From the NCBI GenBank assembly GCA_958510875.1, contig OY294070.1:2046001-2110000 (forward strand): a stretch of 64,000 nucleotides of DNA, written 5' to 3'. The notes under the pieces are model-generated. The model was not told the origin of the DNA. It ran no database searches and saw nothing but the letters and a program-made list of their open reading frames with translations. Numbering within the stretch: the first letter of the stretch is position 1; every line of letters begins with the position of its first letter. This DNA is from Endomychus coccineus (lineage: Eukaryota; Arthropoda; Insecta; Coleoptera; Endomychidae). Shown piece by piece: positions 14,601 through 24,519 of this stretch. The translations under genes and the position numbers were made by a program.

Positions 14601-17600
14601 GGATTACCAACTGTTCATGATAGTCGGTGTTCTTTTATTCATCGATTTAGTGATCATGACAACATGGCAAGTAGCCGATCCTTTCTACAGGGAAACAAAA
14701 CGTTTGGAACCTTATGTAAGTAATTTTGATATGCTCACCAGATTTCACTCGATTTTTTTTGTATCATAACCACAAATGGGTATTACCCAAGTGTGGGTTT
14801 ATTTTAAATCAAAAATTATATCAATCAGTGGCGGCTCCTCGAAGGAGGCTAAGGAGGCTCAGCCTCCTCACCAATTTATCTTAATTTTACAATTAATTCC
14901 CCGTTCTCAGTAGTTATTTTTAATCTGGCAACAGTGACCAGAGGCTAGATTCTCTATATATCTCAAACGCTAAATACGTGTGGTCAACACAGTTGCCGTT
15001 TTCCAAGCAGTTCAATTGCTAGATAGGGTAAAAGAGCGAATATGGCAACATCCTATGGAAGCTAGCTTCTCGTATGGAATCGTCGGTCGAATGAAATACG
15101 ATTACTTGCTACCGCCCTTCCGCTAGAAGAATGCCACACGTGTCGTGTTCCGTTAGTTCTTGGTTTTGTAATTTGTACCGCGAGGCGAAGTAAGGTTTAG
15201 TAGTTAAGTTATAATTTATCTAATCGGTGAACGTTAAAATGATGACTGACTTAGTTGCTGGGTTGTTAGAAAATCTATTTAGTGGATTAACATATGATGG
15301 AAAAGTGTTTTGTTGAAAATAAACGGCCTTTACCGGATTTGAAAGGATTAGTGGTGACGATGACAGGTATGTTTCAAAATCGAAATACACAATAAATTAT
15401 ATTGCTTGCTATTTACATCTGATACAACTTCATGTTGGGGACACTCGGGTTATGATGATTTGAAAAATTTAGCTCGTGGTATAGATAGACTAAAAATCGC
15501 AGGAACATATTACATCGAGTATTAAGTTTAAATTAACCGGTAAACAGAATATTGTTAAAGGAGGAAAACATATAATTTGGTAGACAAGAAACTACATTAT
15601 AAACAACTTTTTTTATGAAATTTTAGATTTGAGATTCGATTTTCCGATTTACATGAATTGAAATTTTTCGACTTGACGAATAGAAGATTTTTCGAATCTT
15701 TTTCAAAAGAGTTTCCCAATACACTTTTAGATAACTTAGTTCTAAAATATAAATTTTTTGATAAAATAGCACTGCACAATGAATTATGGGTTATATACCT
15801 ACCTACTCAGATAAAGATATTTCAGGCCAGTACGACATTCACGCCGATATGATAAAATATATGATAGACAATGATTTGCAACAAGTTTTACCTCAGTTTT
15901 ATAAACTACTTTGTTTGACAGTCACCATTCCTGTCACGTCGGCATCGGTGGAGAGATCATTTTCTACTCTCAAACGAATTAAAACTTACATGCGAAATAC
16001 AATGAGCCAAAATCGTTTATACAGTGTTAGTTTGATATCTATTGAAAAAGATTCAGTAAAACACTTAAAACAAAATGATACATATTATGATAATATTATT
16101 GATCATTTTTCGCAAACTGAAGACTGTAGAATTCCGTTAATATATGAAAAAAGTTTATAAAAATAATAAAAAAAACAAAATATGAAAAATTAAAAAAAAA
16201 AAAAAAATATCTAAACTCCAAAGAAAAAAAAACGAACAAAAAAAATTTTTTGCCCAGAGAAACTACACCTCCACGTTGGTTCTTGCTTGGCAACAATTAA
16301 TTTTGGCACTGAAGTAGCTGGTACGGTCGCTGTGCAAAGGTTAAATTTATTGGCCGAATAGAGTATATTTTTACAAGAACGTTTTGTGTCCAGCCTCCTC
16401 TCTTAAAAAGTTCACGAGCCGCCACTGATATCAATCCTCAAAATTGGTATCCAAATTACCCATTTTGAGGCTAAACGTGAACAATAAATAAACATAGTAA
16501 CGTCTCTAACCTCTTCTGTGTTCATTCTTCATCAGATGTTTTTTAAAGTACTCCCTCGACTATTCATATTTTCATCTTCATTCGTTATGATCTTTCCATG
16601 CTTAGCTTTAACTGTAAATGTGGATTTACGTTCCAAAATTAATGTAAACATGGAGTATATTTCAGTTTCATGTAATTTTTAGCTTCATCCATCCAGTGAA
16701 GATATAATTATCATCCCCGAAAACGAATATTGCGCGTCAGAACGTATGACGATATTCGTTGGCTCGATATACGCCTACAAAGGATTATTAATGGTACCTA
16801 TGAATACTATAACATCTAAAACGTCGAATTGATTCATTATTTTCAGATTTTCGGGGCGTTTCTGGCCTGGGAAACGCGTCATGTTTCCATACCAGCTCTA
16901 AACGACAGCAGGCATGTAGGGTTGTCAGTTTACAATGTTGCCATAATGTGTATTTGCGGTGCTGCCGTAGCTCTAGTCCTTGTCGATCATCAAGATGCTC
17001 TTTTTCTAATTATAGGTGAGTAAGGAGTTCTTGGTATTCTATGTTTCGGAAGTTGGAGAATTAAAGTCAAATTCACACAATATTTGTAATATTTAATTTT
17101 GAAAGAATGCTATGCTAATAAATTGTTTCGTTATATTGTGGCATTCTCAAAGCTAGGAATTATAAACTAAAGCTTAATCTAAAATTATATTTTTCAATAT
17201 AAGAATCAATCTGCATTTTTGAGTGAAACTTCTGTTTCAACAGTAAGGTTTTAAAAGTGTTTATTCTTTGAGAAGCCTTGGTTAAGTGAATTATAATTTC
17301 TGACTGACTGAAGGTTAAGTTGACAAATCTAAATGTTTGGTTTTATATTATTTGTGATAGTAACTGCATTTTTAGTCTTATTTTCAATTAAAGTGTTTAA
17401 CCTTTTCTTCTGTTTCAAAAATTTATTATGTACTATTGATGAGATTTTTTCGAGAATATTATTATCAAGTATATCAAACTCTATATAATGGGGAATTCTT
17501 GGTCCAATGATAAAACATTCGTTCTTTCATACGGAATTCTTAACTAGCACTTGTATGGCAGCCACATATGTTACATAACCTATAAATTTGCTGTAGAAAG

Positions 17601-20600
17601 TGCGTGTTATATGTTGACGTTCTTTTTTTTTTTCGCAGGTGTATTTGTAATGTTTTGTACCACGGCTACTCTATGGTTAGTTTTCGTTCCGAAAATGTTA
17701 GAATTAAGACGAAATCCAGCGGGTTCGATAGACCATCGCTGCAGAGCCACTTTGCGTCCCATGTCCAAAACACGTCGAGATTCCAGCGTTTCCGAACTGG
17801 AATCTAAATTGAAGGACGTCAAAACGCTCAATTCCAAGTATCGCAAAACGTTGTTGGAAAAAGAATCCGAATTGCAGGTAATATGCAAGATCGCTATCGT
17901 CCGACTTTTTTTATTTTTTTATACTTTGACAACACGATAGAGAAACCTATAAAGTTCGAAGAGCATCGTGTGAGCCAGCAGTGACATGTAGGCAGAGGAG
18001 ATAGGCATTCGTATTTTTTTTGAAGGTTTGGAGGTTATAGGCATAGGAAAAGACCTCACTAGATAAAGAGCTCCACAACTTCGCTGTTCGATAAAAAATG
18101 TAAAAAAAAATCCTGCAACTATTCTCATTGTTCTGAATTGCATGGTATTTTTTTAAAAATTGGTTCAACACTACTTACAATTGATTCGCGTTACCTTGTG
18201 AAACATTTCAGTTGTTAATCAGAAGATTGGGGACCGAAGCAAAAGAAATCTTAGATTCAAGGACTGATTCGATGAGCGACACGAACCGCCTTTCTGTACC
18301 GTTGATCAGAAAAGAACCACCAAGTGCTACGGAAACCAGCGATCTAACGTCGCTTTGTAGTCTGAGCTCCCAAGATTTTACATCGTTGCATCATTCTGAC
18401 AGTCAAAAGTGAGTGGTATCCTTTGCAATGATCCTCCAATTCCATATGTTTCTACAAGGCAATTTCCACATATCAGTCACCTTTTGAGATAAATACGTGA
18501 TTAAAAACGTGTTTCTATTGATTATATACTAGGGCAAGGTAAAAAATCCCTGAAAATAAAACAAGAAATGATTAATTTGGTCCTTGTAGCCCAATACACT
18601 TCGTCCGACGTTTTTTTAATTTTTTGATCCGTTCCAAATAATAGGATTTCGGCAATCCTTCAAATTAGGAGTTTGTTTCAGTGATGATTTCATCGTTGGA
18701 GCTAAATTTCTTTCCGCCGTGCTATTTCTTCAAGTTTGCAAATAGATAAAAATGGTAGGGGGCAAATCTAGAGAATATGGTGGATGACGAATTAATTCGT
18801 AGTGCGATTTATGAAATTTTGCCGTTGCGATGGCTTCAAATCGGCGTCGAAGCGATTCAACAGCTCTGCATAATATACGCCGGTGATCGTTTTGCCCTTG
18901 TCAAGGTTATCGATATGGACGATACCGATTCGAAAAAAGGCCATTCCCGAATATAATTGAACGTTGTACCCACGGCCAAAACCGGTCAACACACCGTGTG
19001 AGCAGGAGAAAATTTCTGGTTTTGAAAAACCTCATCAGATTTGACAAATTTGTATTGATTTTGAAGTGAAAACTAGAAAGTCTTACAATCGTTTCTATGA
19101 AATGCGTTTGTTTATTGGTCAACAAGACAGAAAAAAAATGTGCAAAATCGACAGAAAAAATGACAGAATGCTGAGAATTTCTTCATTCCTGGTGAAATCC
19201 AGCAAGAAGCTCAAGAAGCAACATTACGTCTATCACCAGCGAAAAGCAAAAGTGTCTACAAGAAGGAATTGGTGGAATTCGATAAATGGCGGAAAAAAAG
19301 GGGAATAGGAGAAGGAGCAATTACAGAAGGGGTGGTACTATCCTAGTTTTTTTTGAATGTGCATCCCAAAAAACTGTCCCCATGGCGTTGTTGGACGATA
19401 AACCCACTTTGGCAATCGATGGTGAACAGTTCCCATAATGTTTAACAAGCGATGCTTTGGTTTGCATAATGTTTTCTCTACGTTACGAAAATCTTCAAGG
19501 TTGCTTGCTGTCGAAGGGTGTCAAAACAGAACTGAATGACATATCAGTCTTAAAATTTTAAAGCAGTTAAAACAAATGTCACATGGGATTTTCGATTGTG
19601 GAGCCATCTGTTTTATGTTTCAGGGGCTTTTCACCGTGCCCTCGTATGTATCAAAAACGGTTCCATTCACATCCCTTGAACATACCCCTATTGCAACGTC
19701 CAGAAATAAAATTTCCAATCATTTCCTGTTTGTTATATAAATCATCACATTGTTTGGAAACTATAAAAAAGAAACAAACCCTTATCCTCTATTGATACTG
19801 TTAAAATACTGAGAAACTTTCAGATACCAAGTATAGCCATTATCAGAGTAAACTAAATTGGAAATCAAAATACGCCTATTTAGGGGTTTCCCTCAGGTTG
19901 AGATGCATCTGAATTTAACTTGGTGATACCCTCGTCTCGTTTGATGTTGTTTCACTTACAAATACAGCAATAGTTTTCTAGTTAGTCAGCTGCCTTCGTA
20001 AGCATATCTTGAACCAACCAATAAGATCAAAATATTTCATACTACGTTTCGAATATTCTCCCGGTATTACCCATTCACTATAAGCTGAAAACTCACATTT
20101 GTATGAGTCTTTAATGAAACATTTATAAAATAAAAAAATCAGGAGAACAACGCTAAATAAAAATACATGAAGTCTTTATATCGTTAATTAATATATGCTC
20201 TAACGTTATCCCATGCCTAACACGCAATGCCTTACCAGCAATGCCAGCGTAAGTTTACCGTCGTCGCTCTTCATCGCCGCGCCTCAAGGATTCCTCCGGA
20301 CCACTTTCGGAAAATTCCCGGCACCGTTCCTGACATTTGTTGACATGAAAGTGCGAGACGTCAATTCAACTCAACTATCAATACGCATATGTTTAAAACT
20401 GAAGGAAAACAGTGTCCCCACCTCACTCTTCTCTTTCTCGCACCATCACGATGGTGCCAGCAAAAAACGCTTCAGTAACAGTAACATATAGACTATGCTG
20501 TGTAATTGTTACTACCAGTGTTTATTTATTTTAAAATCAATCCAACCTGATATGATAATTATTCACTACCAGTAGGCGTGTAATATAATCATACTGTCTC

Positions 20601-22321
20601 TTTATTCTACAATCAAGTGAGGATCTTTTAAATCTCCAGCTGAGGGTAACCCATTGTTTGCATTATTAGTCCCAAATAGTAGGGTACAGTTTGATTTCTA
20701 ATATAGTTTACTCTGAAGATGGTTACCTCAGTATTTTTAGTGAATATGGATGATTGTTTCTTATGTTAAGTGTATGCATAGTGTAAACTCTTTTATAGTT
20801 TATTACATTGTTGAAACTTACTAGAATGGTTCGAGTTTCTAGGAAGAAGAGGAGCGGCGACTCACCAAAACACACGATTTTAAACAACAACACCCAGCCC
20901 AAAACTGAACCGGAAGTCGCCAAATTCACCCAAAACGGCAATATCGCCGTTCAACAAACCCCCATCGCTAAGCCAGACGTTGTAGACACGAACTACAGCA
21001 GCGTCAAAGAAGTGATAGCCGAAGAGATCGAAAATTACAAGATCGAAGGCGGCGTTCTTCACGAAACCCCAAAGAAAAAAATCGTCGACATCCCGATCGC
21101 CGCCAAACCGCCCTCGAATAAGACACCAACGCACGAACGAAAGCAGTCCAGAGTGCCCGATTTGGAGGGTACGGTCAACGAAAAACGAAGATATAGCATG
21201 AAAAACGACGTTCTAGAGCATCAGGACAATCAATGCCACAGGAGAGTCAGCGTGCCTAACGCCAGGGGGACGCCAAAGAAAAAATCCGATTGTGGAACGC
21301 ACGTGGTGGCCAAAAGTGAATTGTGGGATACCGGGAACCAACATAGGTGCATCAAAACACATCAGAAATCGAGCAGAGTCAGCATACCTCAAGATGAAGG
21401 TGAGAAAAATTCTGTTGGGTCTTTTATTTCGGAAAAACTAACTCAAATTATTGAAACTTTCGATCAAAGCAGCAGTGACAGGTATTTTTCACCCTGCCAG
21501 TATTTAAGATCGTTGTTTTATTTTAGATCCAGAACAAAGTGTAATTGTTTCAAACTCTTCGATCATATTCAAATATCCATAAAAAATATCAGTGAAAGTA
21601 GATAATTTGGGAGAAGTCACGTCTGATCCCTGAGATCAACAATTATTAAGCCAATAAACTCAACCTATTCCTTATTTCCCAATTTATTTTTACGATTTCG
21701 GCTTGTTTCAAGATCATTAGATTTCCCGATATTCTAACTTCCATGACTTCATGTTAGTTGGTAACATTATGGTAATTGGGAAGGACTCAATGAAACTTTG
21801 GACAAACCATTCTACTTATCTTACCAGGGAAGGTATTTTACTGAGCAGGGTCTAGTCTATACGACCCAGCACGTAGCGTAATGGAATTATTACAGATTTA
21901 TTAAGAAATTACACGAAATAAAATCCGATTTGACCGAAATAAATTGATTTGATTGATGTTTGCAGATGACAGCTTCATGCACCGTTCCGTCTCCGAGAAA
22001 AATCGACACTTCCAGAAGAGAGACAAATCGCCGACAGCGAAAAAAGAACTGCCAACGAATATATGCAATCAACAGTGCAATAAGTTAGGTTATTTTCAGT
22101 CGACACCCAACGTGGCCGCCCTCAAGGTTTCCAATCAGCCTAAAAGAGACAAATCCATATACAACGCTACATCGGAAAGCGAACTGCTAGACAAAGAAAT
22201 TTTACCAATTTTCCAAAAGTTGCTCACGGAACGGAACAAGAGTCAACATAATATAGACTATTCCTTCGGCAGGAGTTGCCCGAATATTTCTATCAAATGC
22301 GATATAGTCGAATACCTTTAG
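2537..22321 (+). CDS. GABA-B-R2: GABA-B receptor subunit 2 (16 exons, complete CDS)
   Basis: Class C G-protein-coupled receptor; in the GABA-B heterodimer this subunit couples to the G protein and carries the surface-trafficking coiled coil. The exons are 2537-2681, 6914-7017, 10134-10271, 10329-10507, 10864-10979, 11268-11500, 11909-12134, 12250-12406, 12549-12805, 14462-14715, 16683-16793, 16847-17015, 17639-17877, 18212-18408, 20843-21399 and 21966-22321. Every intron is GT...AG, and the phases join into 1,145 codons plus stop. Subunit 2 rather than 1 is shown by [17 protein letters not shown] after helix 1, [20 protein letters not shown], and [19 protein letters not shown]. All match the vertebrate subunit 2 pattern as I remember it. 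The start ATG precedes a hydrophobic signal peptide. Introns 1, 2, 9 and 10 are swollen by transposons, yet no exon is broken. Identity is near certain. The least certain joins are exons 14-16, where the tail is poorly conserved. Confidence 0.95.
2860..3003. repeat. Isolated unit of the ~130-bp tandem repeat
   Basis: A diverged unit ending in TGCCAAGTTGGTGGCCTATA at about 2979-2998. It matches the array at 6056-6720 and marks the left side of the LINE insertion. Confidence 0.7.
3004..6055 (-). mobile_element. 5'-truncated LINE with reverse transcriptase and RNase H, in intron 1
   Basis: A non-LTR retrotransposon lies antisense to the receptor. Its 3' end is at about 3003-3020, an A-rich tail on the minus strand. 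Its 5' end merges into a tandem repeat near 6055. No apurinic endonuclease domain is present, so the copy is truncated. Repeat units flank both ends, showing that it inserted into the array. An RNase H domain after the RT suggests an I-like or related clade. Confidence 0.85.
3097..6055 (-). pseudogene. LINE ORF2: reverse transcriptase then RNase H, split by one stop
   Basis: Read on the minus strand, the RT domain shows [34 protein letters not shown] (first catalytic Asp), [20 protein letters not shown] and the catalytic FADD box ([12 protein letters not shown]). It is followed by [19 protein letters not shown]. The RNase H domain has [31 protein letters not shown] and [13 protein letters not shown], ending in [21 protein letters not shown] single in-frame TAA at 4192-4194 separates the two, and the intervening codons ([20 protein letters not shown] and on) stay open, so a point mutation rather than a frameshift broke the ORF. 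The N-terminal codons above about 6055 are translated satellite, not LINE. Confidence 0.85.
6056..6720. repeat. ~130-bp tandem repeat, about five units
   Basis: The motif CCAAGTTGGTGGCCTATATT recurs, with variants, near 6121, 6251, 6348, 6480 and 6609. Spacings are 130, 97, 132 and 129 bp, so the unit is about 130 bp and one copy has lost about 30 bp. Each unit also carries AGGACCTCCTCCAATTTA. One more diverged unit lies on the far side of the LINE (2860-3003), ending in the same motif at about 2980. Confidence 0.85.
7644..9482 (+). mobile_element. hAT DNA transposon, copy A (decayed), in intron 2
   Basis: The element begins CAGTGGCGGCTC at 7644 and ends GAGCCGCCACTG at 9482, perfect 12-bp terminal inverted repeats. 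Directly outside lies the same 8-bp sequence CTCAGCTT on both sides (7636-7643 and 9483-9490), the target duplication expected of hAT insertion. The interior keeps only pieces of the transposase gene. Confidence 0.92.
8896..9204 (+). pseudogene. hAT transposase C-terminal dimerisation domain (hATC), copy A
   Basis: About 100 codons containing [20 protein letters not shown] and [17 protein letters not shown], the hallmark hATC block of ZMYM1-like hAT transposases. Upstream fragments (for example 8442-8636 and 8700-8790) read as parts of the same protein but are separated by stops, so no functional transposase remains. It is nearly identical to the block at 15786-16160. Confidence 0.85.
9505..9990 (-). 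pseudogene. CR1/Jockey-type LINE reverse transcriptase fragment
   Basis: On the minus strand a stretch reads [20 protein letters not shown] then [13 protein letters not shown]. This corresponds to the LINE RT block '[14 protein letters not shown]...[16 protein letters not shown]'. It is truncated on both sides and interrupted. The same family is represented on the plus strand at 28160-28350. Confidence 0.65.
11617..11867. mobile_element. Short inverted-repeat element (MITE-like) in GABA-B-R2 intron 6
   Basis: A near-palindrome. The left arm starts TTAGTCGAGGAAATAAAGCA and the right arm ends TGCTTTATTTCCTCGACTAA. Inner segments also pair (CAATGTGCATTTTAGCA on the left with TGCTAAAATGCACATT on the right). 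Arms are about 110-120 bp with a short centre near 11740. It has no coding capacity and lies wholly within a 408-bp intron. Confidence 0.75.
12985..13700 (-). mobile_element. Gag-only retroelement fragment, copy 1, in intron 9
   Basis: Read on the minus strand this matches the copy at 26270-27592. It starts with a primer-binding-site-like TTGTCGCTCAAACGTGAGGC near 13690. A coiled-coil gag-like ORF follows (13055-13558). It ends with TTGTCACCAACGTGGGGCAA next to a hairpin TTATAAAAACTC...GAGTTTTTATA (about 12993-13022). No protease, reverse transcriptase or integrase is present. Confidence 0.6.
13055..13558 (-). pseudogene. Gag-like coiled-coil ORF, copy 1
   Basis: 167 codons, highly charged (Glu, Lys, Asn). 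Repeated blocks such as [20 protein letters not shown] and [20 protein letters not shown] are shared with copy 2 at 26458. It lacks the downstream capsid-like region that copy 2 still has. It is called a pseudogene because it is truncated and sits antisense inside a receptor intron. Confidence 0.6.
14826..16427 (+). mobile_element. hAT DNA transposon, copy B, in intron 10
   Basis: It has the same ends as copy A (CAGTGGCGGCTC at 14826, GAGCCGCCACTG ending at 16427) and is flanked by a different 8-bp duplication, ATATCAAT, at 14818-14825 and 16428-16435. Internal deletions differ from copy A, so the two are independent insertions of one family. Confidence 0.93.
15786..16160 (+). pseudogene. hAT transposase hATC domain, copy B
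   Basis: 124 codons with [20 protein letters not shown] and [20 protein letters not shown]. Almost the same sequence as copy A, with scattered substitutions. The N-terminal zinc finger and most of the catalytic region are missing or broken. Confidence 0.85.
17925..18060 (+). repeat. Dispersed repeat fragment, direct copy at 63340-63455
   Basis: The sequence CATCGTGTGAGCCAGCAGTG, followed by GAAGGTTTGGAGGTTATAGG, recurs in the same orientation near 63361-63440. On the minus strand it reads as a short protein-like stretch ([16 protein letters not shown]...HVTAGSHD), probably the tail of a LINE ORF. Confidence 0.6.
18540..19010 (-). pseudogene. mariner-type transposase relic
   Basis: On the minus strand, [20 protein letters not shown] followed by LNRFDADLK matches the mariner block 'IIHIDYLEKGKTITGQYYAELLDRF'. 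Further down, the frame-shifted remains read as HPPYSPDLPP...SKK, then [17 protein letters not shown] and [17 protein letters not shown], the usual C-terminal end of a DD34D mariner transposase. The catalytic HD box is lost and several frameshifts are present. Confidence 0.75.
19165..19400 (+). pseudogene. Possible tyrosine-recombinase-like (Crypton-type) fragment
   Basis: One frame reads [20 protein letters not shown], then [20 protein letters not shown] and [19 protein letters not shown]. It then shifts frame at a T run into [10 protein letters not shown]. This resembles the N-terminal core-binding segment of insect proteins with a tyrosine-recombinase-like layout ('LPAKSKKRYEK-Y-F-WR...TEDVLLAYFSE...SPSTLWSIYSM'). 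The match is from memory and short. Confidence 0.3.
19780..19910. repeat. Dispersed 'CTGATGATGG' repeat, copy 1
   Basis: It contains ATACTGTTAAAATACTGAGA and GCCATTATCAGAGTAAACTA. Related copies lie at about 20580-20770, 57490-57645 (both opposite orientation), 58975-59090 and 59330-59440. The copies pair around conserved blocks GTACTTTAACAGTATTTT and CTGATGATGGTTACTTGGTA (or complements). It is probably a short retroelement or the end of a longer one. Confidence 0.5.
20580..20770. repeat. Dispersed 'CTGATGATGG' repeat, copy 2
   Basis: It reads AGTTTACTCTGAAGATGGTT then CAGTATTTTTAGTGAATATG, opposite in orientation to copy 1 and lying just before exon 15 of the receptor. The closest copy in the window is at 57490-57645. 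Confidence 0.5.
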
Positions 22322-23382
22322 TCACCGAATATTAATAATTGGAACACTTAAAAATCATAAATGGGCCGTTTCTCTCAAACAAACCGAGTGCAAAATATTG
22401 GGAGTTGAAGTGTTAGTTGGAATCACCTCTTCGATTTTTATTTCTGATCCTCAAAACAATTGACACGTGTTTTGCGCCCAGGTAGTCCCGTTTCTGAATA
22501 CGGCCCAAAAGCCTAATGACTGTTCTTGCTTTGTCATATCGAGTGTATGCTTTTATCAACACTTTATAACATCACCTACATTCTTCCCCATTAGGTCCTC
22601 TTAGACCAAAGTAATTCACGAAAGCGATATGAAATTGAACCATAAAGTGCATGTCATTGGGAAAAGTGAAATTTTACATTCGAAAATATCCATCTGTTTT
22701 CATTTGGTACGTTTTAGAATACTTTTAAATCTATGTGATACGTGTTCCTAAAATTTTATTAAAGTTACCATTAAATAATCTGTAATTACTTGATATTTCT
22801 TGCTATGTGAACAAAAAAAATTAGTTCCCTTACTATCCTACGATATTCTATTCGAAAAGGAATTAATTTGAAATAAAAACGAAATAGTTTAGTTTTGGTG
22901 ACGCATTAATGTTTCCTGCACGCCACTGTCAAAGTAAATTAGTCAATTAAAACTGATATAGCAGCCACTCATTATGGTCAAACAGATATCTCCCAACGGT
23001 TGTGTTAGTATTAATGATTACTATATGTTATTGATATGTTAATTCTAAATTTTAGATAATTAATGTTTAACTAATGAACTAATAAGTGAATATAAAATCC
23101 TAAATGGTAAAATGGCTTTGAAATTCTCCTTTTCCCAGTGATCCCGACCAATACCCCCTATATACACAAGACAAAATATTGAGTTTTTAACTGTTTCTTA
23201 TAGACACCTGTTCCTTAGGTGTGATTGGAAAGTGTTTCATTTGTGAATAAGCGTGTACAAGTATTATGATTGAATAATGTTCGTTGCAAAATAGCCTCCC
23301 TAAGTGCTTATGTTGGCTGCAAAAGACTTGCATGGAAAGGCATAGATATTCTGCAAATTCTATGATTTTTATCTCACTTTTA
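22322..23382 (+). other. 3' UTR and downstream flank of GABA-B-R2
   Basis: AT-rich, with no open frame that resembles a protein. Part must be the receptor's 3' untranslated region. An AATAAA hexamer occurs near 22874, but the true cleavage site cannot be decided from sequence. The region ends at the TA target site of the rosa-like transposon. Confidence 0.4.
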
Positions 23383-24050
23383 TACAGGGTGTCCCAATAT
23401 TGCTGGGACACAGAGCTATCACGTATTCTAGAGGTCAAAATAAGTCGATTGAGCCCAATTTACCTGTATACCAAAATGTACCGTTTGTCCGTGAGAAGAG
23501 TTCAAAGTTTACTAAAAAAAATACATTTTTGTATGTTGTTCCGAAGTGCTTTATACAAATTTAATGAAATTTGGTAAATGTGTATTCTAGATGATTAGCT
23601 TACTTTTAGTAATCAAAAAAACCCAAAGAAAATTGTAGAGGGGTTGGAACCACCCTCACCCCTTGGCATTTTTTCCCCCATTTTTGTAGGGGTGGGAATA
23701 CGGTTTTAAGACTTTTTTATCTGGAAGGCCTACTCATTATCTTCATTTTCTTACTCTTGTAAAAACTCCGTATTTGGCGTAGTTTTCAAGAAAAAAAATG
23801 TTTTCGCAAACACTGATAACCGATTTTCGGGTATAGGTTTAATAAAATTGTAATACAAAATTTAGTTGGCCGCGGACACAAAGACAAAACCAAATGTTAT
23901 GATTTTGACAGGAAACATAGTTTATTGTTAACAGTAAATGTGTCAGTTATTTGTTCTCTTTTGCTTGTTTTTTTATTATTTCTTATTGTCATCACTGTTT
24001 TTGTTTAATTGTTATTGCTGTTGTTGCTGTTCCTTTGACGTCCCACAATT

Positions 24051-24404
24051 ATGAATTTTCCTTTTAATGAACAGACCGACATGTTATTAGTTCTTGGATA
24101 TTGTCAAGGTAACTGCCGCGAAAGTGTTCGCGTGTATCAAGAGAGGTATCCAAACCGGAGAATTCCAAACCATAAAACTTTTGCCCGAATCGAAAGACGT
24201 CTTCGAGAAACGGGGAGGTTGACCCCAGTAAGAGTTAACGCTGGAAGACCTCGACAAGCTCGAACACCTATTGCGGAAGAAGCTGTTCTTCAAATGATTG
24301 ATAACAATCCTAATACCAGTACTAGAAGATTGCAACTTTTATCTGGAAGGCCTACTCATTATCTTCATTTTCTTACTCTTGTAAAAACTCCGTATTTTGC
24401 GTAG
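24051..24404 (+). pseudogene. Truncated transposase ORF (DNA-binding domain only)
   Basis: The first 95-98 codons equal the N-terminus of the transposase on the opposite strand (24520-25599), from MNFPFNEQTDMLL to TSTRRLQ. After the rearrangement junction at 24336/24337 it reads about 19 unrelated codons and stops. The helix-turn-helix region is kept in part and the catalytic domain is wholly absent. Confidence 0.85.
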
Positions 24405-24519
24405 TTTTCAAGAAAAAAAATATTTTCGCAAACACTGATAACCGATTTTCGGGTATAGGTTTAATAAAATTATTAGACACAAATTACACAATACATTTAC
24501 ACAAGACAAACAATAATTT

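Larger units (their letters stand above)
12549..17877 (+). other. GABA-B-R2: GABA-B-R2 exons 9-13: seven-transmembrane domain and coiled coil
   Basis: Residues about 433-776. The exons are 12549-12805, 14462-14715, 16683-16793, 16847-17015 and 17639-17877. Helix 1 begins near residue 453 ([20 protein letters not shown]). The last helix is in exon 13 ([18 protein letters not shown]). Exon 13 then reads [19 protein letters not shown]...LEKESELQ and exon 14 continues [13 protein letters not shown]. This heptad-like pattern is the C-terminal coiled coil that pairs with subunit 1 in known receptors. The acceptor of exon 13 follows a T-rich tract ending TTTCGCAG. Confidence 0.9.
18212..22321 (+). 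other. GABA-B-R2: GABA-B-R2 exons 14-16: cytoplasmic C-terminal tail
   Basis: Residues about 777-1145. The exons are 18212-18408, 20843-21399 and 21966-22321. The tail is hydrophilic, rich in Ser, Lys and Arg, with possible kinase sites such as RRYSM and RRVSVP. Exon 14 ends in phase 2 and exon 15 supplies the missing base (AA+G). Exon 15 ends in phase 1 and exon 16 completes the codon as GAT. The TAG stop is at 22319-22321. Sequence conservation cannot support these exons. Phase agreement, open frames of 185 and 118 codons, and codon composition are the evidence. Confidence 0.75.

Noticed and set aside
19066..19308. 80-codon [17 protein letters not shown]...
   Set aside because: Another frame of the same stretch ([16 protein letters not shown] and on) looks more protein-like, so this frame is taken as a shadow.
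20213..20491. 92-codon plus-strand ORF in receptor intron 14, locally GC-rich
   Set aside because: It has no recognisable motif, and its ends do not give a usable acceptor and donor in phase with exons 14 and 15, which already join perfectly. Kept out as probable intronic repeat.
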